From NCBI GenBank assembly GCA_030765065.1, contig CM060976.1, forward strand, positions 58,574,539 to 58,638,538: DNA of 64,000 bases. Reading direction: 5' to 3'. This DNA is from Deroplatys truncata (Eukaryota; Arthropoda; Insecta; Mantodea; Mantidae). Below, piece by piece: positions 58,495 to 64,000 of the stretch. Numbering within the stretch: position 1 is the stretch's first letter; each line of letters starts with the position of its first letter. The notes under the pieces are model-generated. The model was not told where the DNA came from. It worked only from the letters and a program-made list of their open reading frames with translations, and made no database searches. Made by a program: the position numbers and the translations under genes.

Positions 58495-59573
58495 CATTGT
58501 CGGTCAAAAGTTTCCGGACACCCAGAGTAAAGGTATTGCAATTCAGCGTTTAGCTAGAATTGTTATTTATTCCACGTAAGTACAAGCAACCAATAAATCA
58601 CGGTTTAGATTGCAATATTAGTTTAAAAAAGCGAGTACGATAATACGCTTTAAAAATTTACAAAACAGGTCTCACCTGCACCGTCATCATCCAGGCATGC
58701 CGTACCACCGATTATTTCATCGAAGCCCACCCCATCCTAATCCCAGGCGGCATCCAGCGGGTCTCGCCACACTCCACCAACAGCATATTTCCGGCCGTGA
58801 AATATAGGCTGTCTTAAAGACAGAGAGTAGTTCGACTAGTACCAAATAACTTGCAAGGAGCAATATCAGACCACGAGAGTCGTCAGTTATAACCAAATTA
58901 AAAATGTGTTGCTAATTTCAGAGAGGAGCAAACAGCTATGTTAGTATATAATATAACAACAAATTCTAAAGTGAGAAAATCAGGTGCTAAAGATACAGAA
59001 AAAAAAATCAACGAAACGCGTAACCATAATTAAAATGAGTTTTATTTATGGACACGCTTTTAACTGCTGTGGTCCCTAGCGTCTCATGCTATATTGGGCG
59101 TGAAAGACCGCTAATTTTGCTCAGAGGCCTCCTTTACGTGCCGTAAATGTACGACACGGGACCACCGGCTTTATTTCCCTTCCGAAGGAAGTCATGCTAT
59201 CGATTTTCATACCTGAAAAACTCTATCGCCTTCCGCCGGATTTTGGGTATTGAGGTGTTAAAATTAAAATACAACAAAATAGCGATAGCATCTTTAACAA
59301 ATTATAAAGTATTAAAAGATTCAAGCAAATAATAACTCTTTTCTCGGAAATGGCTCATGCCAGAAAGAATGGCCTAAATGGGTCATTTATTTCTTAGAAT
59401 AAATAAACCTTGGAACAAAATGAAAGCGAAATAAAAGTAATGTTTATTATTACATTAATCCTTCATGAGACAGTAAAACATGTCAGAATTATGTTTACTA
59501 TCCTATAATTTCTTTAAGTTACCTCTATGTTACAATTACTACACTTAGTGTCCCAAATGTTTGACCGGCAGTG
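58495..59573. mobile_element. Tc1-like element inserted in the LINE
   Basis: The left end CATTGTCGGTCAAAAGTTTC and the complement of the right end CACTGCCGGTCAAACATTTG form inverted repeats of about 26-28 bases, ending with GGACAC/GGGACAC. TA flanks both ends (58493-58494 and 59574-59575). At 1079 bp no transposase frame can be followed. Near 59147-59260 the translation DTGPPALFPFRRKSC resembles a phrase I recall from many spurious protein predictions in cockroach and termite genomes. Confidence 0.8.
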
Positions 59574-59575
59574 TA

Positions 59576-60170
59576 ATATGTGAAAAAATTAGAAAGACAA
59601 CTGAAAACAAAGTACTTAGAGCTCTGCCTCTAAACATTTTAATGTTTGCAGTTGATTTGACTATCCTGTCCGATTCTGAGAAAAGCTTTCAAAGAGCAAT
59701 TTTTAGACTGTACAAAATAATACAAGAGTATAATCTGACAATATTCAAAAGGAAAACCAAAGTTTTAGGAGAGAAAATTATTATTCATAATGCTATTTTA
59801 CAACGGGTATCTAATTTTAATTATTTGGGCTCTCAAATTGCACGTGATAGAATAAGGGATCAAGAAATCAAATTATCTAAATTCCTACAGCTAGTAGGAA
59901 CTATAAAACGAACACTAGGAAAATGTGAGGTAAGAAGTTGGGAATAATTATACCTACAAAATAAATGGCTATCCTTCTCATACGGCTGTGAAATCTGAAA
60001 AAAACATAGAAAGCGGATGGAAGCAGCAGAAATGAAACTGCTGAGACCCCTGGTACGAGCACCTGTTAAGAATGGACACTGACCGAATACCCCTCAAAAT
60101 CTTTATTGTCTACCTACCGGAAAAAGACAGCCAGGGCAAACTAGAAAAACATGATTGGAACAATTAATGT
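59576..60170 (+). pseudogene. LINE reverse-transcriptase relic, second part
   Basis: The open frame to 59947 encodes ILMFAVDLTILSDSEKSFQR, IFRLYKIIQEYNLTIFKRKT-KVLG and VSNFNYLGSQIARDR, matching LINE motifs FADDxxLxxxSE, the I-S-x-x-K-T/S-K block and FxYLGxxI. FAVD at 59645-59656 stands for the catalytic FADD, so the first catalytic Asp is Val. After the stop, SYGCEI and AAEMKLLRPLVRAPVKNG continue the C-terminal part (YGCETW, EMKFLR) to about 60170. Together with 58250-58494 it forms one dead LINE copy. Confidence 0.8.
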
Positions 60171-60247
60171 AAACATAATCATTGTAATAGTTATAAAGAA
60201 GGAACGGGTTATTTTGGTCCAACTCTGAAAGTAGGTATATGATGATT

Positions 60248-61206
60248 TGAGGCAGTATTTTTTAACACTAAAATGATTTCAGTCTGATTATATAATATAA
60301 AATATAACAGCCCACTTTAGAGCAATATGTATATACTGTAATATATAAAATTTATGTAACAGTAATTTTATTTATGTTTATATTTTTGTGTACATGTATA
60401 ACAATTTATGTGAAAGTATTACGTAATTTAATAATGTTGGAGCCGTGAGAATAGAGGCCGAAAGTTGCTAACAATGAGTTAATCTTGAGGAAATAATGAA
60501 TTGGAAAGTTTAATAATGCTACTAGTAATTCTTGGAACAATAATGTAATATTTAAAACACTTTATAAATAGCAATCAACAACCAGAAATGCTGAAAGTTA
60601 AATAAAGAGTAAAAGAAGACTTGAAATAGAGAAATTTATAAATTTAAGCGGTAAACGCCAGTCGCTAGAAGGCAATGTAGTTCGTTCGCTCGGTACGTAT
60701 TCAGTGTGAGACGAAAACTCATTACGGCGAGAATATTATAAAGTTTATGTGTTAAAAAGTGCAAGTAATTAATAAATAATCTCAACGCTCTCTATATCAG
60801 TGAAGTGTTATTTAATCTCGTGAAGGATTAATAAAAGGAGTGAAGTAAAAATTATAATTTGTGTAAGCCTACCTTTTTAGCCGCATCACCCCCTGCAGAG
60901 AGATGCATTTTTCTAAAAATTAATACTGACGCAGCCGAGGCAAACATAAATATATATAATATTTAAAGAAACATTACGATACAAAGTTGATTCTTAAACT
61001 TGGGGCGAAGGCCATCGGAAACTTTGTACCATACGTGGGGCGGTTACTTCATCAAGTTTGGCTCCCCAACAGTGGAACTACAATACAACCTTCAAATTGG
61101 CACTTAAACGTGGTGATAATAACGTAAAGGCAACGCCCTTCTTCAAATATGCACTTAAACGTGGGGCTAATAACATAAATACAACTCCTAAAATAAACAT
61201 TCTTCA
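60248..61206 (+). mobile_element. Solo LTR, family B (copy B5)
   Basis: Starts TGAGGCAGTATTTTTTAAC and ends CATTCTTCA (959 bp). The flanks GATT and TATT agree at three of four bases, so the target duplication is probably there but mutated. At the 3' end two PBS-like units are seen: TTGGCACTTAAACGTGGTG and ATGCACTTAAACGTGGGGC. AATAAAAGG near 60832 and TATTCAGTGTGAGACG near 60698 match the other copies. It lies just downstream of the LINE relic. Confidence 0.8.
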
Positions 61207-63068
61207 TATTTTACCATTAAGTTGCAAAACGTGACATGTTTTAGTTTTAATATACCCTTACCCACTATAAAAAGCTTCCGATTTGCACACAATAGAGAAT
61301 ACATACTTCAGGGGGTTGTAATTAGGTTATTGGAAAGTTCGATAGCTGGTACCTATAGTGCATCAGCACCCTCCAAAGATAATTTAACCTCGTCACGCGA
61401 AAAATATTGCAAATTATTCCAGCTTTTAAGATGAATGTCTCAGTGAAATAACAGGCATAGGGAATCATTTTATTAGAGGAAATTCGTTGTAGCTATCTTG
61501 AAACAACGGCGGACGGAACAGTAATCACTGTTTACTTGTTGCGCGTTTATGTGAATGATTAAATTTTAATTTATGAACATGCATACCTTCATAGAGCAAA
61601 ATAGAATTGTATCTTTTTATTCATTTGACTAACGTCACTCTAACCCAAGGTCATAGTCTAGTTTACATTACAGCAAACGTTAATATTTTATTATTGATAA
61701 ATATTACAAACCACCGTACAATTGAATTCCTTTTATAAATTAGAGTACATTGTAGATATTTGAGTCAGTGAGGGCTTAAGAGAGGTTGTTCGGAAATGAT
61801 TCATGAACTCTTTGTTTACAGTATCTATGATAATCTGGGATTATGTGTTGGATAGTGAGGTTGCTTTTATACTGGTCACATGTAGATGGAGGACTGTTTT
61901 AATAGATGAGAATGCGTTAAAACTGTATAGCCGATGCGAAGCCTGCAATACGGACTTGATCAGCTCCTCTGAGGCATATATCAGAAACCTGGAGTTGAGT
62001 GTGAGACACACAGCGTGGAGCTTGCTGTTGAAGGATGAGCACCAATCACGTTTCCACTTCTGCAAAATTGTTTTGTTCACTTTATCGCGGGGAATTATGC
62101 ATTGAAATGTTCTCTCTGTATATATGTCACTCTCAATTCTCACATATAGTCACACATTTTCATTAATTACGATATTAATATCCATCTAAAAGCACTTTTA
62201 AATTTATAAAAAAAAAATGCTTATACACATCATAGAGACAAAACACTCAAACTCTCGCCGAGTACTGCATGCATGACTTTTATAAACCTCTAATAATTAT
62301 TCAATTAATTTAATTCCCCTGTATTCACTATGAAATTATCCAGAGGTGTGTAATGTTAAACCTCCCCCTTTGGGCTTAGAACTAGGATTGCCTTTTTGAT
62401 AGTCCTAATAACGGACGAAAAATCCACTGATATTCACGCAATTGCTTATCACATATTTGCGGATGTATTTCTAATTTCCATAACATCCAACCAACAGTCT
62501 TATACAAATTCTGGTAATGCATCCTTTTGTGGTGAAACAATTGTCGGAATAGTCGAGTAGTCATATATTCACATGAGATGGAAGTTTAAACCTTTGACCC
62601 ATATATTTAGCCCCAGAGATATAACATTTTGAAATCAGTATTTATAGAAACTACTGTTGATATGAATATTTTCTATGTTCAAGCTCTCAAAGTAAACGTT
62701 TTGAAAATGACTCATTCTGTAATCATCCAATAAACAAACTTATCCATTGTCACTCATGGATATTGGTTGAGCAATTTGGGATATTGAAGGAGCAGTAGGT
62801 GAGAATGCATGGTTACAAACAATTCGCTACAACTTCCAAAGTTTTTAAGATAATTTAATTAAACCTGGGATGAGAATTTGAAATACAATGACCGCTAATG
62901 CTGAAAGTTTGAAACATTTTCCTGGCTTGTTAAGATCATAAAAATTGCAAACAAGGAATTTGAAAAATTCAATTTCCTTATTGCACTTTTCCTGAGAATA
63001 AAATCAGTAAATTTAATAACACTTTGTCGTAAAGTTCCTATGCAGTGTTAATTAATCAAGTGTAGAGG
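61207..63068. other. Unannotated AT-rich DNA
   Basis: No motif was found. The overlapping 100-residue ORFs on both strands at 61803-62143 share the same DNA and neither has a recognisable domain. Confidence 0.45.
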
Positions 63069-63069
63069 T

Positions 63070-63215
63070 TGGCCCCGTAGCTCAGCCGGTAGAGCACCTA
63101 CCTGCTGAGCGAGGTTTCCTGATTCCCGGCTGGGGATGGGAATTATATTCCAGCTAAGATTATTTTCTATCCTCCCCAGAGTCCGGAAGTATGAATGATA
63201 GTATGAATGTGCAAG
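63070..63215 (+). repeat. tRNA-derived SINE (type S2)
   Basis: GGCCCCGTAGCTCAGCCGG and TAGAGCACCTACCTGCTGAG make a near-intact tRNA 5' half with a good A-box. The B-box is damaged (GGTTTCCTGATTCC). The tail GGGATGGGAATTATATTCC and CCTCCCCAGAGTCCGGAAG matches minus-strand copies at 22060 and 23165. I do not call a tRNA gene because the 3' arm does not pair and the SINE tail follows. Confidence 0.75.
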
Positions 63216-64000
63216 AGAATACGAGTTGGCACCATTGCCAACAGATAATAAGTTCCGACAGAAAGGCCGCCGATAAGACCAATGTAGTTAAAGGGTATAT
63301 ATTGTTACATGCTGGGTAGGTGGCCTAAAGGTTCAGATGAAAATTAAACTAATTTTGAGTACCCAGCACGTACATCGAGGGAACGTACGCATACTTGGCT
63401 GCAGAGGACCGAAACGTGTAGTGGAGGTTGAGAGGAAGGCGTGGGTTTTTCACTATACAAAATTCATAAGACAAATATACTCACATACTCCTAGATTTAT
63501 TTCCCAACCGTTTGGGGTTCCTACATTATTAAAAGCGGAAGGTAGGAGGAGATGTCCAACGATCCAAAGCCCGGCTTACACACGCGGTCCGTTCCTCACG
63601 GAATCCTAACTGAGATAGACGCTATATCTCCCACCACTCGTGGCTAGCAAAACTACCAGCCAAGAGTGACGTAAATAACAATGTGTCAGGTAATGACAAT
63701 GTAGAACAATAATGTAACCCCCAAATTATTAATACGCCACAATATAGAACTAAAAACAATAAAGAATTCGAAAAGTTTTGCTTAAGCCATTATTTTTAAA
63801 TAAAAATTACAGTTGTGGTACGCATGATCAAAATATCAAAATCTCTTACACAGGAGTGTATTCTGTTCACTTCTGGAAGATATACCGAGTTTCACTGCTG
63901 TAAGGTAAGTAGTTTTAGAGAAAAGGAACATTATTTATGGAAAACTGTCACTTTCTAGAAAACGGTGCAAAAGATTTCCATTGATGTAGTCATATGAAGA
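63216..64000. other. Unannotated DNA
   Basis: No feature was recognised. The 90-residue ORF at 63337-63609 has no known motif. Confidence 0.4.

Noticed and set aside
61803..62143. Two overlapping 100-residue ORFs on opposite strands
   Set aside because: No recognisable domain in either; opposite frames over the same DNA often stay open together by chance.
63070..63145. Possible tRNA gene
   Set aside because: The A-box half is good, but the B-box is broken, the acceptor arm does not pair, and the SINE tail follows.

Overview
The window is a stretch of AT-rich animal nuclear DNA that looks almost wholly intergenic and is packed with mobile-element remains. I found no intact host gene, no rRNA gene, no intact tRNA gene, and nothing bacterial or CRISPR-like. 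The LINEs, Tc1/mariner elements, tRNA-derived SINEs and one degraded multi-copy gene family point to an arthropod. A translated fragment near 59147 and the degraded gene at 5644-7290 resemble proteins I remember from cockroaches, termites and relatives. A polyneopteran insect with a large genome is therefore my best guess, but it is an inference.

Layout. 1-9000: SINE relics, one full copy of the dominant repeat (family A) at 3249-4111, and the degraded gene at 5644-7290. 9000-18000: family A copies, some nested in each other, a LINE 3' end (13320-13800), and a solo LTR inside a family A copy (15694-17485). 18000-26000: a LINE endonuclease relic, a LINE reverse-transcriptase relic on the minus strand, a second solo LTR and more family A. 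26000-37000: family A copies on both strands and solo LTRs at 32165-33207 and about 35796-36636. 37000-48600: SINEs, two mariner-type MITEs, a perfect 62-bp tandem duplication, and two compound family A blocks. 48600-53500: nothing recognised. 53577-54858: a GC-rich LINE ORF1 (Gag-like) relic. 56172-57299: a mariner-like element with long terminal inverted repeats and an internally deleted transposase. 58250-60170: a LINE reverse transcriptase cut in two by a Tc1-like element at 58495-59573. 60248-61206: a fifth solo LTR. The end holds a tRNA-derived SINE.

Two element families shape the region. Family A is about 830-880 bp, is non-coding, has no terminal inverted repeats and sits between T-runs. 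Its pieces add up to roughly a fifth of the window. It repeatedly inserted into its own oligo-A/T tracts, and the same internal tract was hit at two separate loci. Family B is a TG...CA solo LTR of about 0.85-1.04 kb. Three copies have exact 4-bp target-site duplications. Its 3' end carries tandem units of about 52 bp that look like a duplicated tRNA-Lys primer-binding site joined to the LTR end. These two families and the nested LINE/Tc1 locus are the observations most worth following up.
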